Counted from the first letter of the stretch, positions 47,294 through 55,599 are shown. The stretch is DNA of 64,000 nucleotides from Chloroflexota bacterium (GCA_016219275.1 JACRBM010000067.1:1-64000); one strand, 5' to 3'. The notes: generated by a model not told the origin, from the sequence alone. Program-made: numbers and translations.

Positions 47294-48315
47294 TGGTCGC
47301 GCAAGCCGTTCGTTCCAATGCGTTCCGCGGCATTCGCGCGCTCGATCCCGTGCGCGATATTTACGGCGTGGCGCGTTTACTCGAAGAGGCGTTTCGCCCC
47401 GAGCACAGATTTCCGCTCGGCGATTTTCCAATGTTGCGCGAGATCGGCATTTGGCTGTGGACGCTGAGTTACGCGCCGGCATTCCCGCCGAATCTCACCG
47501 GCTTTGTGTGGATCGAGGACAATCGCATCGTGGGCAACGTGACGATTACCCAGGATGAACGACGCCATGATTTGTTCATGATCAGCAATGTCGCCGTCAA
47601 GCCCGAGTATCGGCAACAAGGTATCGCGCGACAACTCATGCGCGCATCGCTCGACGATTTGCGTGCGCGCCAAAGCAAGACCGTGATTCTGAACGTGCGT
47701 CCGAACAATCCGAGCGCGACGCATCTTTACAACACACTCGGTTTTCGCGAACTCGAAATGCGCGGGGAGTGGTCGTTGCCTCACCCCACACCCCCTGCGC
47801 CCCCTCTCCCCTCTCCCGAACGGAGTTCGGGAGAGGGGAGAGGCGGGTGGGGGGAAAGAGGTGAGGTTCGCCCGCTCCGTTCTTCGGACACTCAAGCCGT
47901 TACCGAATTGTTGCGCGCGGTCGTGCCGGCGAACGTCGAGCCGTTCCGCACATTTCAAAACGAATTCGCTTTGCCGTTCGACGAATTGATGGTCGAGTGG
48001 CTGGGCGATTTGTTCATCGGACAAAGCACGCAACGCTGGGCGCTCGAACGCAACGCGAACATCGCCGCGGTGATGCGCGTGCGCGCACAATCACTCTGGT
48101 CGCCGCATCGCCTCGCCATTCAAGTGCATCCGCGTTTTCGCGGACAGGTCGAAGGCGAACTTGTCGCGCTGGCGCTCTCGCACTTGGCGACATTTCCGAC
48201 GCGTGAAATTCGCGCTACTGCGACGGACTCGCATCCAGAATTGATCGCGGCGTTGGAACAAAATGGATTTGTGTTTGCGAATGGTTTGCGTTTGATGTCG
48301 TACGCATTTACGTAG
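47293..48315 (+). CDS. Two-domain GNAT acetyltransferase-like protein
   Basis: The ATG at 47293 overlaps the previous stop. The 340-residue product has one clear GNAT fold at residues about 10-155 (MISNVAVKPEYRQQGIARQL, with the acetyl-CoA loop Q-x-x-G-I-A, and NVRPNNPSATHLYNTLGFRE). A second, degenerate GNAT-like half (about 195-340) contains LAIQVHPRFRGQVEGELVAL and ALEQNGFVFANGLRLMSY. Such proteins N-acylate small amines or protein N-termini; the acceptor is unknown. A GC-rich palindrome (47779-47866) has been inserted in phase between the domains, encoding HPTPPAPPLPSPERSSGEGR. Confidence 0.88.
   Translation: MVAQAVRSNAFRGIRALDPVRDIYGVARLLEEAFRPEHRFPLGDFPMLREIGIWLWTLSYAPAFPPNLTGFVWIEDNRIVGNVTITQDERRHDLFMISNVAVKPEYRQQGIARQLMRASLDDLRARQSKTVILNVRPNNPSATHLYNTLGFRELEMRGEWSLPHPTPPAPPLPSPERSSGEGRGGWGERGEVRPLRSSDTQAVTELLRAVVPANVEPFRTFQNEFALPFDELMVEWLGDLFIGQSTQRWALERNANIAAVMRVRAQSLWSPHRLAIQVHPRFRGQVEGELVALALSHLATFPTREIRATATDSHPELIAALEQNGFVFANGLRLMSYAFT
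47779..47866. repeat. GC-rich palindrome inside the GNAT gene
   Basis: CCTCTCCCCTCTCCCGAAC (47803-47821) pairs perfectly with 47825-47843 around a GGA loop, within a longer imperfect palindrome starting CCTCACCCC and ending GGTGAGG. It looks like a mobile palindromic repeat translated as a linker. Confidence 0.8.
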
Positions 48316-48385
48316 GGCAAATTTCCAATTTGCTCAACCGTTTGAATCAAGCTGTAGAGCAATTTGGAAAATTGCCCCACAATTT
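48316..48385. repeat. GGGCAAATTTCC / GGAAAATTGCCC inverted repeat
   Basis: GGGCAAATTTCCAATTTGC-like sequence is mirrored by GCAATTTGGAAAATTGCCC with a roughly 28-base spacer. A shorter relative (GGCAAATTGAAAATTTGCC) lies at about 61781-61799. Confidence 0.6.
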
Positions 48386-48397
48386 CAGGGAGAAACG

Positions 48398-48997
48398 ATG
48401 GAACAGTCTGACACACTGGGAGTGCTTCGTCAACTTGAACGGGGCGAAATTACGAGCGAAGAAGCGGACGCGCGCTTGAATGCGCCGACGGTCGAACGCG
48501 TGGACGAACCGCCATTCGAATTTGAAGGCGCGCCGCGTTGGGCGCGCGCGTTCTGGCTCTACCCGCTCGTGTCGGGTCTTGCCGGCGTTGGCATTGGCGC
48601 ATGGATCATCGTCGCAACGCGCGCGAATCCGTTGTGGTTCGTCTGCGGTTTGCCGATTCTGTTGCTCGGCGCGTTGATTACCGCCATTTCCGCGTCGGCG
48701 ACGAACGCGCATTGGTTGTACGTGAATGTGGACGAATCGCGCAAAGGCAAAAAGCGCGTGCGTTTCGCGATGCCGTTTCCACTTGGTTTGGTGCGTTTGG
48801 CGTTATGGTTCGCCAAGTTGTTCGGTCGGCATCCCAAAGCCAAGATGATGTTTCGTTCGCAACGCCACGAAATTCCACTAGACTGGGCGGACGCGGACGC
48901 GTTTCTCGACGCGCTCGAACGCGAACTGCGCGAGCATCGCGGGGTGACGGTGGATGTGGACGACAAGGGCGAACGCGTGCAAGTGTATATCGTGTAA
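48398..48997 (+). CDS. SHOCT-like membrane protein of the YvlB cluster
   Basis: The 199-residue protein begins with a SHOCT-like hairpin (LGVLRQLERGEITSEEADAR). It has two membrane helices at about residues 53-105 (WLYPLVSGLAGVGIGAWIIV and FVCGLPILLLGALITAISAS). The cytoplasmic or external tail is basic with DADAFLDALERELREHRGVT and ends VTVDVDDKGERVQVYIV, a phrase shared with the next gene (VVDVENEEDGEHVEVFIE). It lies in the DUF2089-GNAT-SHOCT-YvlB-YvlD cluster; function unknown, perhaps envelope stress response. Confidence 0.83.
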   Translation: MEQSDTLGVLRQLERGEITSEEADARLNAPTVERVDEPPFEFEGAPRWARAFWLYPLVSGLAGVGIGAWIIVATRANPLWFVCGLPILLLGALITAISASATNAHWLYVNVDESRKGKKRVRFAMPFPLGLVRLALWFAKLFGRHPKAKMMFRSQRHEIPLDWADADAFLDALERELREHRGVTVDVDDKGERVQVYIV

Positions 48998-49007
48998 GGG
49001 CGGCGAT

Positions 49008-49046
49008 AGAATCCAGGTTTCCCCGAAGGGGAGAAACCTGGATTCT
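49008..49046. repeat. AGAATCCAGGTTTC palindromic element, copy 2
   Basis: AGAATCCAGGTTTC (49008-49021) and GAAACCTGGATTCT (49033-49046) enclose CCCCGAAGGGG-type sequence. It shares the plan and most bases with the element at 29501-29540, 19.5 kb away. Confidence 0.75.
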
Positions 49047-49091
49047 GGAAGGTGCCACAAACGCGTAATGGAATAGGTAGTGGAGGATAAA

Positions 49092-49478
49092 ATGGCAACC
49101 GCAGAAGAACGGATGCAAATTTTGAAAATGATCGAGGCGAAACAGATCACTGCCGAAGAGGGGGCGAAATTGTTGAGCGCGCTCGGCGAGAAAGATCGCG
49201 GTGAACCCAGGGTCGCGTCTCCGTCGCCGGCGACGTCGGGGCGCTGGTTTCGCGTGCGCGTGACCGACTTGCGCACCGGGCGGCGCAAGGTCAACGTCAA
49301 CATTCCACTCGGCTTGGTGGATGTGGGCTTGAAGATGGGCGCAAAATTCGCGCCCGCCGGCGTCGAAGGACTCGACATGAACCAGATCATTACCGCGATC
49401 AAAAGCGGCGGTGAGGGCAAGGTCGTGGATGTCGAGAACGAAGAAGACGGCGAGCATGTCGAAGTGTTTATCGAATGA
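49092..49478 (+). CDS. SHOCT-like small protein of the YvlB cluster
   Basis: The ATG at 49092 behind GGAGGATAAA gives 128 residues. The N-terminal hairpin (RMQILKMIEAKQITAEEGAK with LLSALGE) is the same SHOCT-like motif as in the neighbouring genes. The remainder (VRVTDLRTGRRKVNVNIPLG, GLKMGAKFAPAGVEGLDMNQ) forms a small domain often encoded with YvlB. No membrane segment. It is probably part of the same regulatory or scaffold complex. Confidence 0.82.
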   Translation: MATAEERMQILKMIEAKQITAEEGAKLLSALGEKDRGEPRVASPSPATSGRWFRVRVTDLRTGRRKVNVNIPLGLVDVGLKMGAKFAPAGVEGLDMNQIITAIKSGGEGKVVDVENEEDGEHVEVFIE

Positions 49479-49505
49479 ACGCGGCTTCGAGTATGCAAAC
49501 GATTT

Positions 49506-49571
49506 GGACGCGGATGAACGCGGACAAACGCGGATTATTTTGATCTGATTTTTCCGCGTTCATCCGCGTCC
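49506..49571. repeat. 19-bp perfect inverted repeat (CGCGGATGAACGCGG family)
   Basis: GGACGCGGATGAACGCGGA (49506-49524) is mirrored exactly at 49553-49571. The spacer holds one more ACGCGGA unit. It resembles dispersed palindromes known from many bacteria. It lies just upstream of the YvlB-like gene. Confidence 0.75.
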
Positions 49572-49591
49572 CATATTCTGGGAGGGTTATC

Positions 49592-50788
49592 ATGCCACGG
49601 CAGAATTTTCAAGTGAATGAAAACGCGCATATCGAAATCCGCGCGTGCGAAGAACGCGTCACGGTGATCGGTTGGGATGACGCGCAGACGATTGCGGTAG
49701 ATGGCGAGGCGCGCCAAGAGGGCAATACCATTTTTGTCGAAAAGCTCGAACGGGTGACGTTGCGCGTGCCGCGCGCGGCGACCGTGTTGATTCGCGATTG
49801 CGAAGCCGATGTGCGCGTCGAAGGTTTGCGCGGACGCGTCGAATTGGCGAGCATCGAAGGCGATGTGGTCTTGCGTGAGCTTCAAGATGTGCTGGCGCGC
49901 GATCTGGACGGCGCGTTGGTTGCGAAAGATGTCGTATCGCTCAAGGGTGAAGGAACCTGGGATGGCGATGTCGCGTTGCGCGGCGTCGAGCAACTCGCCG
50001 CGGACGAAATAGAAGGCGATGCGAGCATGGGCAGTCTCGGCACGGCAAACATCAAAACGCTGGGCGGCGATCTTGCCGCGCGCGGCATTCGCGGCGCGCT
50101 CGCGCTCGGCGATGTTGCAGGCGATGTGAGTCTGCGCGATGTCGCGGGGCAACTGAGCATCGAACGCGTTGGCGGCGATCTCGCGGCGTCCGACGTGCGC
50201 GGCGCGCTCGACGCGCAAGACATCGAAGGCGACGCGGTGATCACGTTCGCTCAGGTTGCGGAGACAAAACTGCGCGCCGATGGCGACGTGGTGATTCGTT
50301 TGCCCGAAGGCGCGAACGCCGAAATCGAATTGGACGCATTGCGCGGCGATTTGATGGTGAGCGGCGCGGTGCAGGTGCGCGAGCAGGACGACAGCCATCT
50401 GCGTGGCACGCTGGGCAGCGGCGGCGTTAAAATCCAAGCCGAGTCCACACGCGGCGACCTCGTGTTGAACGCGGGCGAGGTCGAGCGCGGGCGCGCGGAA
50501 CGGCACGAGCATTGGCAAGGCGAGGACTGGGGCGGATTCGGTCGGCGCATCGCGGACGAAGTGCGCGAGAATGTGTTTCGTTCGCTCGGCAACATGCGTG
50601 TGCAAGCGCGCGTCACCCGGCATCGCGAACATCGGCACGGGCGGCACGCGCCCGACGCGACGCGCGAACCGTCGCCGCGACCGCGCGGTCCCGTCGCAGG
50701 TTCGCCTGAACGCCAAGCGATTCTCGACGCGATCTCGCGCGGCGAGTTGAGCGTGGACGACGCGATCAAAAAATTGCGCGGGGAATAA
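49592..50788 (+). CDS. YvlB/DUF4097-like beta-helix protein with SHOCT tail
   Basis: The 398-residue protein lacks signal or membrane helix. It consists mostly of short repeated beta-strand turns (VEGLRGRVELASIEGDVVLR, GGDLAARGIRGALALGDVAG, DVSLRDVAGQLSIERVGGDL), forming a DUF4097-type beta-helix. The last 35 residues are again the SHOCT-like hairpin (ERQAILDAISRGELSVDDAI). B. subtilis YvlB, encoded next to yvlC and yvlD, has a similar plan and belongs to the envelope-stress regulon. GGAGGGTTATC precedes the ATG. Confidence 0.87.
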   Translation: MPRQNFQVNENAHIEIRACEERVTVIGWDDAQTIAVDGEARQEGNTIFVEKLERVTLRVPRAATVLIRDCEADVRVEGLRGRVELASIEGDVVLRELQDVLARDLDGALVAKDVVSLKGEGTWDGDVALRGVEQLAADEIEGDASMGSLGTANIKTLGGDLAARGIRGALALGDVAGDVSLRDVAGQLSIERVGGDLAASDVRGALDAQDIEGDAVITFAQVAETKLRADGDVVIRLPEGANAEIELDALRGDLMVSGAVQVREQDDSHLRGTLGSGGVKIQAESTRGDLVLNAGEVERGRAERHEHWQGEDWGGFGRRIADEVRENVFRSLGNMRVQARVTRHREHRHGRHAPDATREPSPRPRGPVAGSPERQAILDAISRGELSVDDAIKKLRGE

Positions 50789-50791
50789 AAT

Positions 50792-50822
50792 TGTAGAGAC
50801 GCCCCAGCAGGGCGTCTCTACA
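50792..50822. repeat. TGTAGAGACGCCC palindromic repeat
   Basis: TGTAGAGACGCCC (50792-50804) and GGGCGTCTCTACA (50810-50822) form a 13-bp perfect stem. Related palindromes are widely dispersed in filamentous phototrophs and Chloroflexota. It lies between the YvlB-like and YvlD-like genes. Confidence 0.75.
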
Positions 50823-50834
50823 CGTGAGGATACG

Positions 50835-51212
50835 ATGCGACACATCATACTACGACTTGTCATCAACGCGATTGGTTTGTATGCCGCGACGCGTTTCGTG
50901 CCCGGCATTTCGTTCGAGGGGGATTGGACGACGATTGCGCTCGTCGCGTTCATCTTTGGCTTGGTAAACGCGCTCGTGCGCCCGGTGTTGACCGTGCTCA
51001 CGTGCCCGTTTGTCGCGTTGACGCTGGGTCTGTTCATTTTTGTCATCAACGCGTTGATGCTGGGATTGACTGCGTGGCTTGCCGGTCAATTCGGCATCGC
51101 GTTCACGGTTGCGGATTTTACCGCCGCGTTCCTCGGCGCGCTCGTCATCAGCATCGTCAGTTTCTTGCTGTCGTTGCTGATTCGCGGGGATGATCGCGAC
51201 CGGCGACGATGA
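50835..51212 (+). CDS. YvlD-family (phage holin IV-like) membrane protein
   Basis: The 125-residue protein has four membrane helices (ILRLVINAIGLYAATRFVPG, TIALVAFIFGLVNALVRPVL, LTLGLFIFVINALMLGLTAW, FTAAFLGALVISIVSFLLSL) and a charged tail. The NA..RP motif after helix 2 is typical of this family (PF04020). It is a usual companion of YvlB-like genes. Its role is unknown; the holin name reflects similarity only. Confidence 0.9.
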   Translation: MRHIILRLVINAIGLYAATRFVPGISFEGDWTTIALVAFIFGLVNALVRPVLTVLTCPFVALTLGLFIFVINALMLGLTAWLAGQFGIAFTVADFTAAFLGALVISIVSFLLSLLIRGDDRDRRR

Positions 51213-51231
51213 ATCTAAAGTGATTGGAATC

Positions 51232-51260
51232 AAAAACCGCGAGTTAGTCTCGCGGTTTTT
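51232..51260. terminator. Bidirectional terminator between convergent genes
   Basis: AAAAACCGCGAG and CTCGCGGTTTTT form a 12-bp perfect stem with a 5-base loop. The stop codon of the TagO-like gene (51244-51246) lies in the loop. Confidence 0.9.
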
Positions 51261-52263
51261 TCGTTGTTTGCTTGCGCGCGATTTCGTACAGCGCGATGAC
51301 CGCGCCGATGCCAATCACGATCATCGCGATCAATTTGTACACGCCGAGCGGCAAGAGAAGCGCGAGCGCGCCAAAGATCACGGTGAACACATAGTACAGC
51401 AACACAATCGCGCGTTGCGGCACTCCCAGGTCGAGCAGGCGAAAGTGCAAATGTCCGCGATCCGCCGCGTACGGCGATTTGCCGGCGCGCACGCGCGCGA
51501 TGATTTGCCACGCCACGTCGAGAATCGGGATGAACAGAACGAGGAGTGCGGTCGCGACCTTGGCGCCGCCAATCGTCGAGACGGTGCCGAGCGCGTAACC
51601 GAGCACGAGCGCGCCGCCGCCCATAAAAATACGCGCGGGGAAAAAATTGAACGGCAGAAATCCGAGCGACGCGCCGGCGAGCGCGAGCGCGAGAAATGAG
51701 ATCGAGTACTGTCCGTCGCGATAACTATGGATGAACATCACGCCGCTCGCAATGACGACCACGCCGGCGGCGAGACCGTCCAGTCCGTCGAGCCAGTTGA
51801 TCGTGTTCATCATTCCAGTCAGCCAAAACAACGTGAATGGCACGGCGAACCACGCGTCGAATAAAATCAGTCCGCCGAACGGACTTTGAACCTGATTGAT
51901 GAGTACGCCCGCAGCGATGGCGATGCATGCCGCGATCACTTGCGCGGCAAGTTGTGACCACGCGTTCAATTCGCGATAATCGTCGTACGCGCCGACGAGG
52001 AACATCAAGACACAGCCGAACGTCAAACCGATCAAGCGCGCTGGTTCGTAGGGATCGGTGCGCGGGTAGAGGAGCGATACGCCGAGCGCGCCGAGAAACG
52101 CGAGGCAGAGCGATAGTCCGCCCAGACGCGGCATCGGCTTGGCGTGCCTGCGCCGCGCGTCCGGCAACGCAACCGCGCCGGTGCGTTCGGCGAGGCGAAT
52201 CGCAAGCGGGGTGAGCGCGAGCGCCAAACCAAACCCAGTGACAAAGACAAGCAAGAAAATCAT
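51244..52263 (-). CDS. TagO/WecA-type undecaprenyl-phosphate glycosyl-1-phosphate transferase
   Basis: The 339-residue multipass protein (about ten helices) carries the polyprenyl-phosphate transferase motifs: DARRRHAKPMPRLGG near the start, the aspartate pair in GAYDDYRELNAWSQ, the catalytic block TINWLDGLDGLAAG, and the substrate loop YAADRGHLHFRLLDLGVPQR. It would move N-acetylhexosamine-1-phosphate from UDP-sugar to undecaprenyl phosphate, the first step of wall polymers or glycans. The ATG at 52263 sits 5 bases after the predicted transcription start, so the mRNA is probably leaderless. MraY is a less likely alternative because the downstream motif is HLHF-type. Confidence 0.93.
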   Translation of the reverse strand: MIFLLVFVTGFGLALALTPLAIRLAERTGAVALPDARRRHAKPMPRLGGLSLCLAFLGALGVSLLYPRTDPYEPARLIGLTFGCVLMFLVGAYDDYRELNAWSQLAAQVIAACIAIAAGVLINQVQSPFGGLILFDAWFAVPFTLFWLTGMMNTINWLDGLDGLAAGVVVIASGVMFIHSYRDGQYSISFLALALAGASLGFLPFNFFPARIFMGGGALVLGYALGTVSTIGGAKVATALLVLFIPILDVAWQIIARVRAGKSPYAADRGHLHFRLLDLGVPQRAIVLLYYVFTVIFGALALLLPLGVYKLIAMIVIGIGAVIALYEIARKQTTKKPRD

Positions 52264-52303
52264 ACGGCGTCGGTATTGTAACCGACGCCGTGTTGTGTGT
52301 CAA
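52264..52303 (-). promoter_or_regulatory. Promoter with operator-like inverted repeat, TagO/WecA gene
   Basis: TTGACA (52303-52298), a 17-base spacer and TACAAT (52280-52275) form a near-consensus minus-strand promoter. An 11-bp perfect inverted repeat, ACGGCGTCGGT/ACCGACGCCGT (52264-52274 and 52281-52291), flanks the -10 box exactly, leaving only these six bases between the arms. It touches the start codon. This arrangement suggests repression by a dimeric regulator. Confidence 0.7.
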
Positions 52304-52309
52304 AACGAC

Positions 52310-52348
52310 AGACCCGAAGGGTATTCGCGAAGCGAACCCTTCGGGTCT
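52310..52348 (-). terminator. Terminator of the first RND operon
   Basis: AGACCCGAAGGGT and ACCCTTCGGGTCT form a 13-bp perfect stem, followed on the minus strand by GTCGTTTTG. It lies after the RND gene stop at 52366 and before the TagO promoter. Confidence 0.8.
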
Positions 52349-52365
52349 TGGCAAATGCCGTGTCC

Positions 52366-55300
52366 TTACTCCGCCGCGGGCGATGGCGCGGGCATCGGTT
52401 GGGGTTCTTTGGATCGTCGCCGCAATCGTCCCAGGATACTGTCCATGATGCTGTACGCAACTGGCACGAGAATCAGCGTGAGCAACGTCGAGGTGATGAG
52501 ACCGCCGATGACCGCGACCGCCATCGAGGCGCGGAAACTGCCGCCTGCGCCCAGACCCAGGGCGACCGGCAGCATACCCAGGATGAGCGCCAGCGTCGTC
52601 ATCAGAATGGGACGTAACCGGATCGGTCCCGCCGTGAGCAACGCTTCGTCGCGGCTCATTCCTTGATCGCGCAAGCGATTGGTAAAGTCCACGAGCAGAA
52701 TCGAGTTCTTGGTGACCAAGCCCATCAGCAAGATGAGTCCGATCATCGCCATCATGTCAAACGCAAAGTGCGCGATCAACAATGCCATGAACGCGCCGAT
52801 GATCGAAAGCGGCAGCGCGAGCATCAACACGAGCGGTTGCGTGAACGAACCGAATTGCGATGCCAGCACCATGTAAACAAAGATGACCGATAGGAACATC
52901 GAGAACAACAGCGAATTGAACGACTCTGCCATCATTTCGGTTTCGCCGCCGAAAGATACCGTCACGCCCGGCGGCAATGTCACCTTGTCCACACGCGCGC
53001 GGACGTCATTCACCACCGCGCCTTGCGTGCGTCCGACAAAGTTCGCGCCGACGGCGATCTGCGGTTGACGATTGATGCGCCGAATGGACGTGGGACCGGT
53101 ACTCGACGAAACGGACGCGACGTTGCGCAGGGGCACTTGTTGTCCCGACGCGGAAGGAATCGCCAGCGACAAGATGTCGTCGAGGCGCGAACGATCTTCG
53201 GGACGCAATCGCACGACGATGTCCGCCTCGCGTCCACTCTCGCGATAGCGCGATGCCGTTTGACCGTTGATGAGCGTGCGCACGGTCGCGCCGACGCTCG
53301 CCGTGCTCAACCCCGCGCGGGAGGCGCGCTGCCGGTCCACTTCGATGTGCATTTCCGGTTTGCCGGATTGCTGAGTCCGATCCAGGTCAACGAGTCCCGG
53401 CACATCGGCAATCGCGTTCATCACCGCCAGGGATGCCTGGTCTAATTCTTCGAGCGAGCCGGTCGTTTTCACGTTCAGCAAGATGGGGCGCGAGGTCACG
53501 CCGCCGCCCCCTTCACCGAACGAGTCGCTGAAACTGAAACTGAGTCCGGCAACGTTCGCAAAACGCCGGCGAATTTCCGGTTCGGCTTTGGTGAGCAAAC
53601 CGCTCTCGCGCATCTTGATCGTAAAGTTCGCGATCTCCGGCGCGCTTGTGCTGCCCACGCTGACGAAAACATCTACCACATCCGGCAGTTCCTTCAAACT
53701 GTTTTCGATCTGGCGCGCCACGGCGTCGGTCTGCGCCAAAGGTGTGCCGGGCTTGAGTTGCAGACGCGCGGTGAACGAGTCGCTGTCAATGGACGGGAAG
53801 AACGCCATCTCGACCAGGGTTGCCAAGCCGAAAATAGACACGAACACGAGCAAGCCGATGAGCGCGGTGATGATCTTGTGCCGCAGCGCCCAAGCCAGCC
53901 CGCGCCGATAAAACCGGTCGAGCCAACCCAGGTTACTCGCCGCGCCTTCTTCGTGCGCGTGACCGGGCTTGGGTTTCATCTGCTTGAAAAAGTACGCCGA
54001 AAGCATCGGCGCAAGCGTGAACGCTTCGACGAGCGAGATCGCCACGGCGATGGAAATAGTCAACCCGAACTCGCGGAAAAAGATGCCGATGAATCCCGTC
54101 GTAAACGCGACCGGCAAAAACACGGAGAGCACGGTGAGCGTCATCGCCAGCACCGCGAGCGAAACTTCATTCGTGCCGCGACTCGCGGCTTCTTTCGGCG
54201 TTTCGCCGCGCTCCATGTGGCGGAAAATGTTTTCGCGCACGACGATGGCATCGTCAATCACCAAGCCGACCGCGAGCGCCAACGCCATCAGCGTGATCAT
54301 GTTCAAGCCCAGCCCCAGGGCATTCATCACCGCGAACGTGCCGATCATGATGACCGGCAAACCGACGACGGTGACAAGCGTATTCCGCACATCGCGAAAG
54401 AACAACAACACGACGAGCGAAGCGAACACGCCACCCAGGATCAAGTCCGTGATCGAGTCCTCGACCGAGCTTTTGACGAACTCGGACTGGTCGCTCGCGA
54501 CGGTCAAGGCGAGATCGGGAAATTCTTTTTCGACGCGCGCCAACTCCGCCTTGACCTCGTCGGCGACGCGCACCGTGTTTGTGCCCGACTGTTTGATGAT
54601 CGAAACGGCAACCGTGTCTTTGCCGTTGAGTCGGCTATAGTTTACGACCTCGGCAAAGCCGTCTTTCACCGTCGCGACATCTTTGAGATACACCGGCACC
54701 CCGCGCGGATTCGCGACGATGATCTCGCCAATCTCGGCAACACTTTTAAAGTTGCCCGGCGTGCGCACGAGAACGTCCTTACCGTTGTCGGTGATGCGCC
54801 CGCCCGGCAAATTCAGGTTTTCGGTTTGGATCGCGCTGACGATTTGCTGGGGCGCGATGCGGCGCAGACGCATTTCGTCGAGGTTGAGCGCGATCTGAAT
54901 TTGGCGCACCCACCCGCCGGAGATGTTGATGTCGGCGACGCCGTCGAGACGATCCAGGCGTGGTTTGATCTTGTTCTCGACCAGGCGGCGCAATTCATCG
55001 GGCGGCATTTTGCCGGTCTGCTCGACGACGGCAAATGTCAAAATCGGCGCGGCGGCTGGATCAATCCGTTGGATGACCGGATCCTGTACGTCGGCTGGGA
55101 ATGCGCCGCGCACCGTCGCCACTTTCTCGCGTACATCTTCCGCTGCGCGCACAGCCGAGAATGCCAAATCGTACTCGACGAGAACTTGGGACACATTCTC
55201 ACTCGATGTGGAGGTTACATTCTTGACGCCGTTGAGTGTGCCGAGCGCCTCCTCCAAGCGTTCACTCACCTCGCGCTGGACTTCGTCGGGGCTTGCACCC

Positions 55301-55455
55301 GGATAAACCGTCATCACAAAAACGTATGGAATGTTGATGTTCGGTATCAAATCCACCGGCAAACGCGAGTAGCCGATGAATCCGACGACGATCAGCGCCA
55401 GCATCAGCATCGCGATAAAAACCGGCTGACGAATTGATATGTTCGCGATATTCAT
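52366..55455 (-). CDS. RND-family efflux pump (AcrB/HAE1-like), pump 1
   Basis: The 1029-residue protein begins MNIANISIRQPVFIAMLMLA with the first membrane helix and has the duplicated RND layout: 12 helices and two large external loops with porter subdomains (PGASPDEVQREVSERLEEAL). Helix 4 contains LAVGLVIDDAIVVRENIFRH, whose adjacent aspartates carry the proton relay. It exports hydrophobic or amphiphilic compounds with an adaptor. The adaptor gene lies directly upstream, behind a MarR regulator, on the same strand. No TolC-like gene is present, in keeping with a cell lacking an outer membrane (inference). Confidence 0.95.
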   Translation of the reverse strand: MNIANISIRQPVFIAMLMLALIVVGFIGYSRLPVDLIPNINIPYVFVMTVYPGASPDEVQREVSERLEEALGTLNGVKNVTSTSSENVSQVLVEYDLAFSAVRAAEDVREKVATVRGAFPADVQDPVIQRIDPAAAPILTFAVVEQTGKMPPDELRRLVENKIKPRLDRLDGVADINISGGWVRQIQIALNLDEMRLRRIAPQQIVSAIQTENLNLPGGRITDNGKDVLVRTPGNFKSVAEIGEIIVANPRGVPVYLKDVATVKDGFAEVVNYSRLNGKDTVAVSIIKQSGTNTVRVADEVKAELARVEKEFPDLALTVASDQSEFVKSSVEDSITDLILGGVFASLVVLLFFRDVRNTLVTVVGLPVIMIGTFAVMNALGLGLNMITLMALALAVGLVIDDAIVVRENIFRHMERGETPKEAASRGTNEVSLAVLAMTLTVLSVFLPVAFTTGFIGIFFREFGLTISIAVAISLVEAFTLAPMLSAYFFKQMKPKPGHAHEEGAASNLGWLDRFYRRGLAWALRHKIITALIGLLVFVSIFGLATLVEMAFFPSIDSDSFTARLQLKPGTPLAQTDAVARQIENSLKELPDVVDVFVSVGSTSAPEIANFTIKMRESGLLTKAEPEIRRRFANVAGLSFSFSDSFGEGGGGVTSRPILLNVKTTGSLEELDQASLAVMNAIADVPGLVDLDRTQQSGKPEMHIEVDRQRASRAGLSTASVGATVRTLINGQTASRYRESGREADIVVRLRPEDRSRLDDILSLAIPSASGQQVPLRNVASVSSSTGPTSIRRINRQPQIAVGANFVGRTQGAVVNDVRARVDKVTLPPGVTVSFGGETEMMAESFNSLLFSMFLSVIFVYMVLASQFGSFTQPLVLMLALPLSIIGAFMALLIAHFAFDMMAMIGLILLMGLVTKNSILLVDFTNRLRDQGMSRDEALLTAGPIRLRPILMTTLALILGMLPVALGLGAGGSFRASMAVAVIGGLITSTLLTLILVPVAYSIMDSILGRLRRRSKEPQPMPAPSPAAE

Positions 55456-55480
55456 TCGCTCGTCCTTTCCTTGTTTGTCG

Positions 55481-55594
55481 TGTCATTGCGAGCCGCAAAG
55501 CGGCGAAGCAATCGCCGATTCGCGGATTGGGGATTGCTCACTTGCCCTGGCGGGAACGCAAGTGCCAGGGTCGCAAACTGTGCTCGCAATGACA
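55481..55594. repeat. TGTCATTGCGAG palindromic element
   Basis: TGTCATTGCGAG (55481-55492) and CTCGCAATGACA (55583-55594) are the perfect ends of an imperfect palindrome about 114 bases long (AGCCGCAAAGCGGCGAAGCA near the left). The TCATTGCGAG-type element is known from many bacteria. It separates pump 1 from its adaptor gene. Confidence 0.75.
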
Positions 55595-55599
55595 AGGCG

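Noticed and set aside
53758-55437. 559-codon plus-strand frame opposite RND pump 1
   Set aside because: It is the antisense of a long GC-rich gene with clear RND motifs. The composition (His, Arg, Asp runs) is typical of shadow frames.
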